DNA of 8,013 bases from Candidatus Woesearchaeota archaeon CG10_big_fil_rev_8_21_14_0_10_32_9 (GCA_002762915.1 PCYF01000018.1:1-8013), one strand, 5' to 3'. Shown: positions 1 to 5,468, numbered from the stretch's first letter. Program-made: numbers and translations. Notes: generated by a model from the letters alone, not told the origin.

Positions 1-43
1 AATTTTTGAATTAGAATTATATTTATTGACGGACTCCAAATTT

Positions 44-178
44 ACTTCTTCGGGCTTTTAGCCCTCGACCACGCTGCGCTCTCGCCTTCGGCATCGTTGC
101 ACTAAATTTTAGGTCTCAGTTTCACTTCGACGAATATAACAAGGGTTAAGCGACATATTACTCACCCCGCATTTTTAA
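44..178. repeat. GC-rich mosaic repeat island A
   Basis: This intergenic stretch is far richer in G+C than the genes around it and has no credible reading frame. It contains, in order: a palindrome GGGCT-TTT-AGCCC (52-64); ACGCTGCGCT (71-80), repeated in island B; a 23-bp sequence beginning GCCTTCGGC (84-106), repeated exactly in island C; GTTAAGCG (145-152), inverted in island B; and ACCCCGCATTTT (164-175), inverted at the start of island B. The remaining upstream bases (1-43) are plain AT-rich sequence in which I see nothing. Confidence 0.7.
84..106 (+). repeat. 23-bp exact direct repeat, copy 1
   Basis: It starts with the palindrome GCC-TTC-GGC, continues ATCGTTGC and ends ACTAAA. It is identical base for base to 4505-4527, with sequence diverging on both sides. 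A match of this length between intergenic sites 4.4 kb apart is not a chance event. Confidence 0.85.
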
Positions 179-186
179 GATAACTT

Positions 187-194
187 TTTATATT
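187..194 (+). promoter_or_regulatory. TATA box of the editing-domain gene
   Basis: The octamer TTTATATT is centred 25 nt before the ATG at 215, within a T/A-rich stretch and with no Shine-Dalgarno site between. This is the spacing of an archaeal leaderless promoter. The same octamer recurs before the zinc-ribbon gene at 1376-1383. Confidence 0.65.
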
Positions 195-214
195 TCAACT
201 TTTTATTTAATTTT

Positions 215-562
215 ATGAAAACATTAGTCTTTAATGGAAAATTTGGACATCTTAAAGAAAACATCTACAATGGACTTGTTGTATTTTGTCATTTTGAGCC
301 AGAAGATAATTCAAAGACTATTTCTAAAGCAGGAAAGAAATTCAGATCTTTAGCAAAAAATAATTTAATATTGGTCCCATTTGCCCATCTTTCAGAAAAG
401 TCAGCTTCAAAAAAAGAAGCTAAAAATTTGTTTGAAGAATTAGTCAAAGATTGTGAAAATTTGAAAGATAAAGATTTGATTGTGATTCCCTTTGGAATTA
501 AAAAAGAATTCTTTCTTTACGCTCCTGCAAAAGATTCTGCCATTAAATTTATGAGGTTTTAA
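215..562 (+). CDS. Stand-alone threonyl-tRNA editing domain (trans-editing Ser-tRNAThr deacylase)
   Basis: This 115-residue protein looks like the N-terminal editing domain of archaeal threonyl-tRNA synthetase (tRNA-Thr_ED family, D-aminoacyl-tRNA deacylase-like fold), which hydrolyses serine mischarged on tRNA-Thr. Seen directly: a short beta start (MKTLVFNGKF), the block LILVPFAHLSE at residues 51-61 with the family histidine at H58, and PFGIKKEFFLYAP at 92-104. That last block matches the family pattern PFG-x-x-K-x-F, with K96/K97 near the expected catalytic lysine. The acidic C-terminal residue common in the family is not obvious, because the protein ends AKDSAIKFMRF. No catalytic or anticodon-binding domain of ThrRS follows, so it must act in trans if functional. 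The start is fixed by a TATA box 25 nt upstream. It is followed after 5 nt by a methyltransferase gene, probably co-transcribed. An alternative is a DTD-like deacylase with another substrate. Confidence 0.8.
   Translation: MKTLVFNGKFGHLKENIYNGLVVFCHFEPEDNSKTISKAGKKFRSLAKNNLILVPFAHLSEKSASKKEAKNLFEELVKDCENLKDKDLIVIPFGIKKEFFLYAPAKDSAIKFMRF
553..557 (+). promoter_or_regulatory. Shine-Dalgarno site of the downstream methyltransferase
   Basis: GAGGT lies inside the last codons of the editing-domain gene, 10 nt before the ATG at 568. It is complementary to the archaeal 16S rRNA 3' end. An internal operon gene using a Shine-Dalgarno site while first genes are leaderless is the usual archaeal arrangement, and it supports co-transcription of the two genes. 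Confidence 0.5.
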
Positions 563-567
563 TAAAT

Positions 568-1179
568 ATGAATAAATCAGAAAAAATCAAAGATTTTTGG
601 AATGAATCTTGTAAAGACTATGATTTACATATGGCAGAAACAAAACATTATCAAGCTCAAGAAAAAATTCTAGAATTATTATCAAATCAAATTAAAGAAC
701 CAATCTTAGACTTAGCATGTGGAACAGGATTTCTAATGAAATTACTTTCAAAAAAATTTTCCAAAATATCTGGCAATGATTTTTCTTCTGAAATGGTTAA
801 AATTGCAAGAAAAAATATTAAATTCCCTATAACAAATGATGATGCTGAAACCCTGAATTCTTACTCTGATAAATTTGCAACAATTATTTCTTCAAATTTG
901 TTTTTCTATTTACAGAATAGAAAAGAAGCAATAGAAAGATGGGCAGAGTTATTGAATTCAAATGGAATAATTATTTTTATTGAAGAATATCCATTCATAA
1001 AACCTAAAAGCGAAGAAATGGACGAACATTCTGATAAACTAATGAATTTAATAGATCCTATTTCTCCAGAAGAAATAGAAAGAATAGTGGCTCAAAATGG
1101 ATTTTATTTGGTTAAAAAAGTTGAGACTAAAATTGATGAAAAACATAACCTTTATGGTTTAGTGTTTTCTTTAAGATAA
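568..1179 (+). CDS. Class I SAM-dependent methyltransferase
   Basis: A 203-residue Rossmann-fold methyltransferase of the Methyltransf_11/25 type. Motif I is textbook, LDLACGTG at 47-54. The acidic residue ending beta 2 is D71 in SGNDFSSEMV. A motif II-like acidic pair is at 91-92 (NDDAE), and the post-II segment IISSNLFFYL is at 106-115. A C-terminal beta pair (LVKKVETKI, YGLVFSLR) closes the fold. The N-terminal helix with FWNESCKDYD is typical of small-molecule or generic SAM methyltransferases, so the substrate cannot be read from the sequence. Translation probably depends on the GAGGT site inside the preceding gene. Pairing with a tRNA-editing domain raises the idea of a tRNA-related role, but that is only inference. 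The stop codon overlaps the first bases of a GC-rich repeat island. Confidence 0.85.
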   Translation: MNKSEKIKDFWNESCKDYDLHMAETKHYQAQEKILELLSNQIKEPILDLACGTGFLMKLLSKKFSKISGNDFSSEMVKIARKNIKFPITNDDAETLNSYSDKFATIISSNLFFYLQNRKEAIERWAELLNSNGIIIFIEEYPFIKPKSEEMDEHSDKLMNLIDPISPEEIERIVAQNGFYLVKKVETKIDEKHNLYGLVFSLR

Positions 1180-1300
1180 AATGCGGGGTTGCGTCATACG
1201 CCGCGCTCCACTTCGTTCCGCTTGGGGACGCTGCGCTTTCGGGCTACGCCCTCACCCTCGCTTAACAGGGCTTAAACTCAATCGAATTTTCACTTTAGAT

Positions 1301-1319
1301 GTTCTTTTAGAAAAAGAAC
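1301..1319. repeat. Perfect 8-bp-stem hairpin with AGA loop
   Basis: GTTCTTTT (1301-1308) pairs with AAAAGAAC (1312-1319) around the three bases AGA. No T-run follows on the plus strand, so an ordinary terminator is not supported. It shares the 3-nt centre seen in the other island palindromes. Confidence 0.6.
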
Positions 1320-1324
1320 CAAAA

Positions 1325-1374
1325 AAAGAGTTGGGGGCGGTGCTTCGCACATTTACACTCCCTACGGTCGAAAT
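1325..1374 (+). repeat. Composite repeat module, copy 1
   Basis: AAAGAGTTGGGGGC (1325-1338) is the reverse complement of 4424-4437. The adjacent part, GTGCTTCGCAC then ATTTACACTC, a short palindrome and TCGAAAT, matches 4439-4473 in the same orientation. One half is thus inverted and the other direct relative to copy 2. It runs straight into the TATA box of the zinc-ribbon gene. Confidence 0.7.
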
Positions 1375-1375
1375 A

Positions 1376-1383
1376 TTTATATT
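1376..1383 (+). promoter_or_regulatory. TATA box of the zinc-ribbon gene
   Basis: The octamer TTTATATT is centred 27 nt before the ATG at 1406. The purine-rich GAAAT just upstream could serve as a BRE. The box abuts the repeat module ending at 1374, so the promoter may have arrived or been remodelled with the repeat. Confidence 0.6.
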
Positions 1384-1405
1384 TTAAAAGGAATTATTGG
1401 ATATT

Positions 1406-1927
1406 ATGAACTGTGAAAGATGTAATAGAGAAATAAATCATAATGGAAGATGTTTGCCTTGCAATTACTTATACAAGCACAAAGCATTTTTTCCAGGACT
1501 TAGAATTTCTGATGAATATGATAAAACTCATAATGTGGATTTAGAACTTGTTCATAAACTGGTATCAGAGAAAGAATTTAAGCCTTCAGATAAAAAGGAA
1601 AAAGTCATTTCTAAATCTGAAAAGATTATAGAAGATTCAAAGAAATTTAAAAAATGTTTAAGATGTAATTGCGAGTTAAAAGATAGAAAATATCTTTACT
1701 GCGTGGATTGTTTTAGATTCATAAAAAAATATGCAAACATCAAGAATTATAAAGAATTCCTAATGATTTTTGATTTAGAAGATTCTATTGAATCTAAAGA
1801 TAATTATATTGAATTTGTTGATGATATGAATAAGTTTTTCGATCTAGAAGATTTTTCTGTGGAAGGAATTTTAAATAATCCCTCAGAATACTTGGAAAAA
1901 GTTACACCCAATAAAAAAAGAGACTAA
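1406..1927 (+). CDS. Double zinc-ribbon protein of unknown function
   Basis: I do not recognise this 173-residue protein. It has two four-cysteine knuckle pairs. The N-terminal one is C-x2-C-x9-C-x2-C (CERC then CLPC, residues 3-19). The second is C-x2-C-x11-C-x2-C (CLRC then CVDC, residues 84-102). Each could bind one zinc ion. They are joined by a charged lysine/glutamate linker (about 50-82), and an acidic, probably helical tail follows. There is no signal peptide or membrane segment, so it is probably cytoplasmic and may bind nucleic acid or protein. An in-frame TTG at 1397 would add three residues, but the TATA spacing and ATG codon favour 1406. Its stop overlaps the stop of the opposing helicase gene by 4 nt (1924-1927), so the two transcripts must overlap at their 3' ends. 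Confidence 0.75.
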   Translation: MNCERCNREINHNGRCLPCNYLYKHKAFFPGLRISDEYDKTHNVDLELVHKLVSEKEFKPSDKKEKVISKSEKIIEDSKKFKKCLRCNCELKDRKYLYCVDCFRFIKKYANIKNYKEFLMIFDLEDSIESKDNYIEFVDDMNKFFDLEDFSVEGILNNPSEYLEKVTPNKKRD

Positions 1928-4356
1928 TATCCTAATTCTTCCCTTTTCACAAATTCCTTTATCTCTGTAATAAATTCACTCTCAGAACATTTTTGAGTAT
2001 AAATCATAACTTCTTCTTTTGCTCTTGTAACTGCAACATAAAATAATCTTCTTTCTTCTTGTTTTCTAAGTCCATCATTATTTTTTATTGCAGGTAAAAA
2101 TATTTCAGGATTCTCCAATTCACAAGGAAAACCATACAAATCTTTATCAACATTCAAAACCATTACAACTCTTGCTTGAAGTCCTTTACTTTTGTGAACA
2201 GACATTATATGAACACAATTTGGTCTATCTGCTTTTTCTGAGATAGGTATGCCTAAAGAATTTGCATAACTAGTAATGAAGTTTCTTAATTTTTGTTTAT
2301 TTGCTATCCGCATCAATATCATAAAATTATCATAAGGATAATTTTTTGTCGTATGATATTCTTTGATTGTATCAAGACAATGTTTAGCAATTTGTTCATA
2401 ATATTGAGCAAAAAACTTCTTTTGGTGTTTTGAAGAGAAAACAAGAATAGGTTTTGACTCATCTCTATTTGAAATCGTTTTTTTCTTTATTTGTCCTTCT
2501 TTATTGTTCTTTATTATACAAGCACCTGCATCCACAATAGACTTAATGCTCCTGTAATTTTTGGTTAGATCAGTTCTTGCAGGATGAGAAAAATATTTAT
2601 CGAAATTTATGAAAAAATCAAGATTTGAACCTGCAAATCCCATAATGCTTTGCCAATCATCGCCTACACAAAATAATTTACACTTTAAGTTTTTACCCAT
2701 TAATTCTTTAATCATTTCATATCTTTGTGTGCTTATGTCTTGATATTCATCTATCAAAATATAATCATATTTATTCTTGTAGAAATCTTTGTTTTCTTTT
2801 AGAAAATCAACTGCAACATTTATCATATCTGAAAAATCGATATAATTGCCTTTTTCAAACTCCTTTTGATATATTTCATATATTTGATTGGCAATTTTTG
2901 CAAAAGAATACTGCTTTGGAGACCACTTTTCTTTTTCAAGTCTCTTTTCTATATCTTTTGGATATAACCTATAAGTCTTACCAATAACAATAAATCTTGA
3001 AATATTCATTGGGATTTGCTTTACAAATTGTGCTGAATCCCAAACAGCTTCAACCAATTCTTTATATGATAGTGGCTCTAAATTGAATTGTTTATCAGAT
3101 TCTTTTATTTTCAGTGCTTCTAAAAATCTTTGTGATAGTTTTTTTGTAAAATCATTATTTTCAAAATCTGCCTGTGAAGTTTCAAAAAGAATTTTCTTAT
3201 TTGATTTATATTTCTCTTTTTTTAAATTCATAGAATCAGTATATTCTTTTGTTGGATTTTCTCCTTTAAACCACTTTGGCACTTTTCCATTTTTTCCAAT
3301 TGCCCAATGTTCAAGATAAATGTCAAAATCTGGAAAATAAAAATCAGGTTTCGGGGTTATCTCCTCACCATTTTCATTTTTATATTTCATCCAATCAGCA
3401 GGGTTTTCGTAAATAATTTTGACTTCTTTACCATTTAGTTTATTCATCAAAAAGAAATTCAATATTTCTCGTTCAGCTTCACTTTTTACCTTTGTTCCAT
3501 CTAAAGCAGTATAAGTTAAACTTCTTTGATAATTGTAAAACTCTTCCTTTTTATCAAAATCAGCTTCCTGCTTAATAATTTCTTCATCGCCATATTTTTT
3601 CATAAAGCTAATTATATCATTTTGTAATTTATCATTAGAAGAAATTTCTTTTTCGAACAACCTTTGAACATATCTTTGATATTTCCAATCTTCTGAACAT
3701 TCAGGTTTTAAAGTAGGTGCTTTAATACGTTTTTTCTTAGAAGCATCTTCAATTATTTTTTTACCTAAAGAATGAAATGTCCTTATTTCAACATCAACAT
3801 CATATCTTTTTTTGAGTCTCTCTTTAATTTCATTCGCCGCTTTATTTTGAAAAGCTAATGCAAGAATTCTCTCAGGTTTTACCTTCTCTGATTTCCTTTT
3901 TATCAAATAAGCGATTTTTGTTATCAAAACTTCTGTTTTCCCAGAACCAGCACCTGCAACTACCAAATTGTGTTTATCATCAGTAATAATTGCTGTTTGT
4001 TGATCATCATCTAAAGTTAAATCTCCTTTTTTGAACAAATCTTTATATTCTTTCTTTTTTTGTATAAGAAAATTTTGATTGTAAATCTCAATCCCGGCTT
4101 CATATGTTCGTAATTTCTCAAAATTATTCTTGAGGTTTGATTTTAATTTAAAATCCAAAAAAAGATACCAAGGAACTTTAGTTTCTTTATTGCCCTTTTT
4201 TACAAGATGTAAGAAGTTAGATTTACTTTCGTAGATTAGATAAGTATCATTCTTTAGAATATCCTTCCAATATTTATCCAATATTTTTACTGCATTATTA
4301 GATTGGCTAATAATTTCGTTTTCTTTTCTTTTGATAAATTCTTTTATAAACTGCAT
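1924..4356 (-). CDS. Helicase IV (HelD/UvrD-like) SF1 helicase with inserted PD-(D/E)XK-like nuclease domain
   Basis: An 810-residue superfamily 1A DNA helicase, with these motifs: Q motif around Q119-Q120, Walker A AGAGSGKT (134-141), motif II LIDEYQD (534-540), motif III VGDDWQSI (564-571), motif IV NYRS (600-603), motif V VHKSKGLQ (720-727) and motif VI VAVTRAK (774-780). The N-terminal region ending YNQNFLIQKKKEY before the ATPase core, the VGDDWQ form of motif III and the GFP segment near 742 are hallmarks of helicase IV rather than UvrD/PcrA. Residues about 290-395, between motifs Ia/Ib and II, look like an inserted nuclease: an acidic helix SEAEREI (292-298), KPDFYFPDF (336-344), IYLEHWAIG (346-354), then a Lys/Tyr helix (376-383). 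D338 and E349 are the likely metal ligands. Its role is probably DNA repair or defence. It converges on the zinc-ribbon gene. Confidence 0.9.
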   Translation of the reverse strand: MQFIKEFIKRKENEIISQSNNAVKILDKYWKDILKNDTYLIYESKSNFLHLVKKGNKETKVPWYLFLDFKLKSNLKNNFEKLRTYEAGIEIYNQNFLIQKKKEYKDLFKKGDLTLDDDQQTAIITDDKHNLVVAGAGSGKTEVLITKIAYLIKRKSEKVKPERILALAFQNKAANEIKERLKKRYDVDVEIRTFHSLGKKIIEDASKKKRIKAPTLKPECSEDWKYQRYVQRLFEKEISSNDKLQNDIISFMKKYGDEEIIKQEADFDKKEEFYNYQRSLTYTALDGTKVKSEAEREILNFFLMNKLNGKEVKIIYENPADWMKYKNENGEEITPKPDFYFPDFDIYLEHWAIGKNGKVPKWFKGENPTKEYTDSMNLKKEKYKSNKKILFETSQADFENNDFTKKLSQRFLEALKIKESDKQFNLEPLSYKELVEAVWDSAQFVKQIPMNISRFIVIGKTYRLYPKDIEKRLEKEKWSPKQYSFAKIANQIYEIYQKEFEKGNYIDFSDMINVAVDFLKENKDFYKNKYDYILIDEYQDISTQRYEMIKELMGKNLKCKLFCVGDDWQSIMGFAGSNLDFFINFDKYFSHPARTDLTKNYRSIKSIVDAGACIIKNNKEGQIKKKTISNRDESKPILVFSSKHQKKFFAQYYEQIAKHCLDTIKEYHTTKNYPYDNFMILMRIANKQKLRNFITSYANSLGIPISEKADRPNCVHIMSVHKSKGLQARVVMVLNVDKDLYGFPCELENPEIFLPAIKNNDGLRKQEERRLFYVAVTRAKEEVMIYTQKCSESEFITEIKEFVKREELGY

Positions 4357-4380
4357 TATAATAAGATATTCATCCTTTAT

Positions 4381-4388
4381 TTAATAAA
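4381..4388 (-). promoter_or_regulatory. TATA box of the helicase gene
   Basis: On the minus strand this reads TTTATTAA, centred about 29 nt before the ATG at 4356. There is no Shine-Dalgarno site in between. The match is weaker than for the plus-strand genes because the whole region is AT-rich. Confidence 0.45.
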
Positions 4389-4423
4389 TCTTGTTCTTTA
4401 TGACACTTCGTGCTTGATAGAAT

Positions 4424-4473
4424 GCCCCCAACTCTTTAGTCCTTCGGACATTTACACTCGCTTTGCTCGAAAT
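4424..4473 (+). repeat. Composite repeat module, copy 2
   Basis: Copy 2 of the module at 1325-1374. Its first 14 bases are inverted relative to copy 1, while the part from 4439 to 4473 is direct. In the direct part the arms of two small palindromes differ from copy 1 in a paired way: GTCC/GGAC against GTGC/GCAC, and GC/GC against CC/GG. Confidence 0.7.
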
Positions 4474-4504
4474 TATATATGTGAAAATTCGACTTTGATT
4501 TTTT

Positions 4505-4527
4505 GCCTTCGGCATCGTTGCACTAAA
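4505..4527 (+). repeat. 23-bp exact direct repeat, copy 2
   Basis: Second copy of the sequence at 84-106, in the same orientation. It lies 98 nt upstream of the methyltransferase start at 4625, inside island C. Confidence 0.85.
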
Positions 4528-4593
4528 AATCAATCCTAACGGAGAGTTTAACAGCGATTAGCTGCAATTTAGTTTAAGTTCAGAAACAAAAAA

Positions 4594-4601
4594 TTTATAA
4601 T
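4594..4601 (+). promoter_or_regulatory. TATA box of the second methyltransferase gene
   Basis: TTTATAAT is centred 28 nt before the ATG at 4625, with no Shine-Dalgarno site. An earlier ATG at 4618 opens only a six-codon frame and is out of phase with the gene. Confidence 0.6.
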
Positions 4602-4624
4602 AATTTAAATTTAATCTATGATTT

Positions 4625-5356
4625 ATGAAAAAATATAAATTCACAGATTATACAAAAAACATGTATTTAAACAAAAAATCTAGATTTTGGTCTTATTTTA
4701 ATTTATTAAGAATTTCAAAAGCAAAAAAACTATTAAAAAAATATAACTCTTTTAAAAAAGTAATTGAATTCGGTTCTTATGATTTATTTTTTATTACACA
4801 AATTAAAGACATCATAAAATCAAAAAAAAACAGTGCTTTTTACTTTACAGATTTATATGATGAAGAATTATTAAGTATTGCAAAACATAATTTATCTTTA
4901 ATAAAAAAAGAAAGTCCTTTAATAAATTTTAGAATAATCGCTTCATCTGGAGAAAAAATAAATGAAAATTTAAAGGAAAACTTTGATTCCGTATTTATTT
5001 TTGAAACATTAGAGCATGTACAAGATGAAGAAAAAACAATTGTTAATATTAATAATCTGTTAAATAAGGGAGGATATGTTTTTGTTGGTGCCCCTGTAGA
5101 ATTTGGTTTATTTTTCTTTTTAAAAGAATTAGGGAGACTATTAATTTTAGGAAAAACAAATCATTCAGCTAAAGAAATGTTTTTTGCTTCAATAGGAAAA
5201 ATGAAAAAAGTAAAAAGAGTTATAGGAAGCCATAAAGGATATGATTATAGAAACACAATTAAACTTTTTGAAAAAGAATCTCTAAAATTGGTAGAAAAAA
5301 TTTATTATCCCTCTAAGTTAACACCCTACGGAGTCATTCTTGTTTTTAAAAAATAA
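4625..5356 (+). CDS. Class I SAM-dependent methyltransferase with degenerate motif I
   Basis: A 243-residue protein with the layout of a Methyltransf_11/23 enzyme. Beta 1/motif I is VIEFGSYD (46-53), where the usual E-x-G-x-G loop has lost its second glycine. The acidic end of beta 2 is in FTDLYDEE (74-81). The post-II segment FIFETLEHVQDEE (124-136) has the typical E-H pair. The beta 5 region GGYVFVGAPVE is at 149-159. After this comes a hydrophobic stretch GLFFFLKELGRLLIL (161-175), which may lie against a membrane or form a substrate lid. The C-terminus returns to a beta strand (YGVILVFKK). Full-length and intact. The substrate is unknown; similar proteins occur among surface-polysaccharide and lipid methyltransferases, but nothing here proves that. 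Start choice rests on the TATA box and the ATG. Confidence 0.75.
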   Translation: MKKYKFTDYTKNMYLNKKSRFWSYFNLLRISKAKKLLKKYNSFKKVIEFGSYDLFFITQIKDIIKSKKNSAFYFTDLYDEELLSIAKHNLSLIKKESPLINFRIIASSGEKINENLKENFDSVFIFETLEHVQDEEKTIVNINNLLNKGGYVFVGAPVEFGLFFFLKELGRLLILGKTNHSAKEMFFASIGKMKKVKRVIGSHKGYDYRNTIKLFEKESLKLVEKIYYPSKLTPYGVILVFKK

Positions 5357-5437
5357 TATTCTGAACACAAACTAAACTCAATAAAAAAATCGGCTAAATA
5401 TGGAAAGGGTTAAAAATAGATGGGGCGAAACAAAAAC

Positions 5438-5445
5438 TTTATATC
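5438..5445 (+). promoter_or_regulatory. TATA box of the orphan gene
   Basis: TTTATATC is centred 28 nt before the ATG at 5469. It lies inside the longer possible reading frame that starts at 5400, which argues that the longer start is not used. Confidence 0.6.
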
Positions 5446-5468
5446 ATTTGAACATTCTTTATTTAAAT

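Larger units (their letters stand above)
1178..1375. repeat. GC-rich mosaic repeat island B
   Basis: An island between the methyltransferase and the zinc-ribbon gene; by hand count 54 of the 80 bases from 1181 to 1260 are G or C. It opens inside the preceding stop codon with AAAATGCGGGGT (1178-1189), the reverse complement of 164-175. It then holds ACGCTGCGCT (1228-1237), the palindrome GGGC-TAC-GCCC (1241-1251), CGCTTAAC (1259-1266), TCGAATTTTCAC (1282-1293, inverted in island C), an 8-bp stem hairpin (1301-1319), AAAGAGTTGGGGGC (1325-1338, inverted in island C), GTGC-TTC-GCAC (1340-1350) and a module shared in direct orientation with island C (1349-1374). A 68-codon frame through it is not a believable gene. 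Confidence 0.75.
4401..4564. repeat. GC-rich mosaic repeat island C
   Basis: This island lies between the divergently transcribed helicase and methyltransferase genes. It holds, in order: palindrome CAC-TTC-GTG (4404-4412); GCCCCCAACTCTTT (4424-4437, inverted in island B); palindrome GTCC-TTC-GGAC (4439-4449); the shared module to 4473; a TATA-like TATATAT (4474-4480); GTGAAAATTCGA (4481-4492, inverted in island B); the 23-bp repeat (4505-4527, identical to 84-106); and CAGC-GATTA-GCTG (4552-4564). No convincing coding frame runs through it. Confidence 0.7.

Noticed and set aside
836..860. C box-like ATGATGA followed by CTGA (C/D box small RNA)
   Set aside because: It lies inside the methyltransferase coding sequence in Asn-Asp-Asp-Ala-Glu codons. 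There is no proper C'/D' spacing or terminal stem.
1301..1319. Intrinsic terminator for the upstream operon
   Set aside because: The stem is good but AT-rich and is followed on the plus strand by C and A-runs rather than T. It also lies more than 120 nt past the stop codon.
1181..1387. 68-codon plus-strand frame beginning ATGCGGGG
   Set aside because: It is simply the open frame through GC-rich island B. The translation is arginine/leucine-rich and unlike the other proteins, it has no promoter or ribosome site, and its bases are explained by repeat modules.
2727..3319. Two plus-strand frames (2727-2987 and 3083-3319) opposite the helicase gene
   Set aside because: Antisense shadows of a well-supported helicase gene; the translations are rich in Phe/Ser/Leu, as expected from the complement of lysine-rich codons.
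4303..4539. 78-codon plus-strand frame across the helicase start and island C
   Set aside because: It begins antisense to the helicase N-terminus and continues through repeats, with no motif and no promoter at the right distance.
44..4564. CRISPR array or integron attC cassette array
   Set aside because: The repeats are not regularly spaced and have no unique spacers of constant length. No cas gene, tyrosine integrase or attC core sequence is seen; the cassette idea is kept only as an inference about mobility.
4618..4638. Six-codon upstream frame overlapping the start of the methyltransferase at 4625
   Set aside because: An ATG followed quickly by a stop is expected in AT-rich DNA, and the TATA spacing fits 4625 at least as well, so there is no evidence for translational control.
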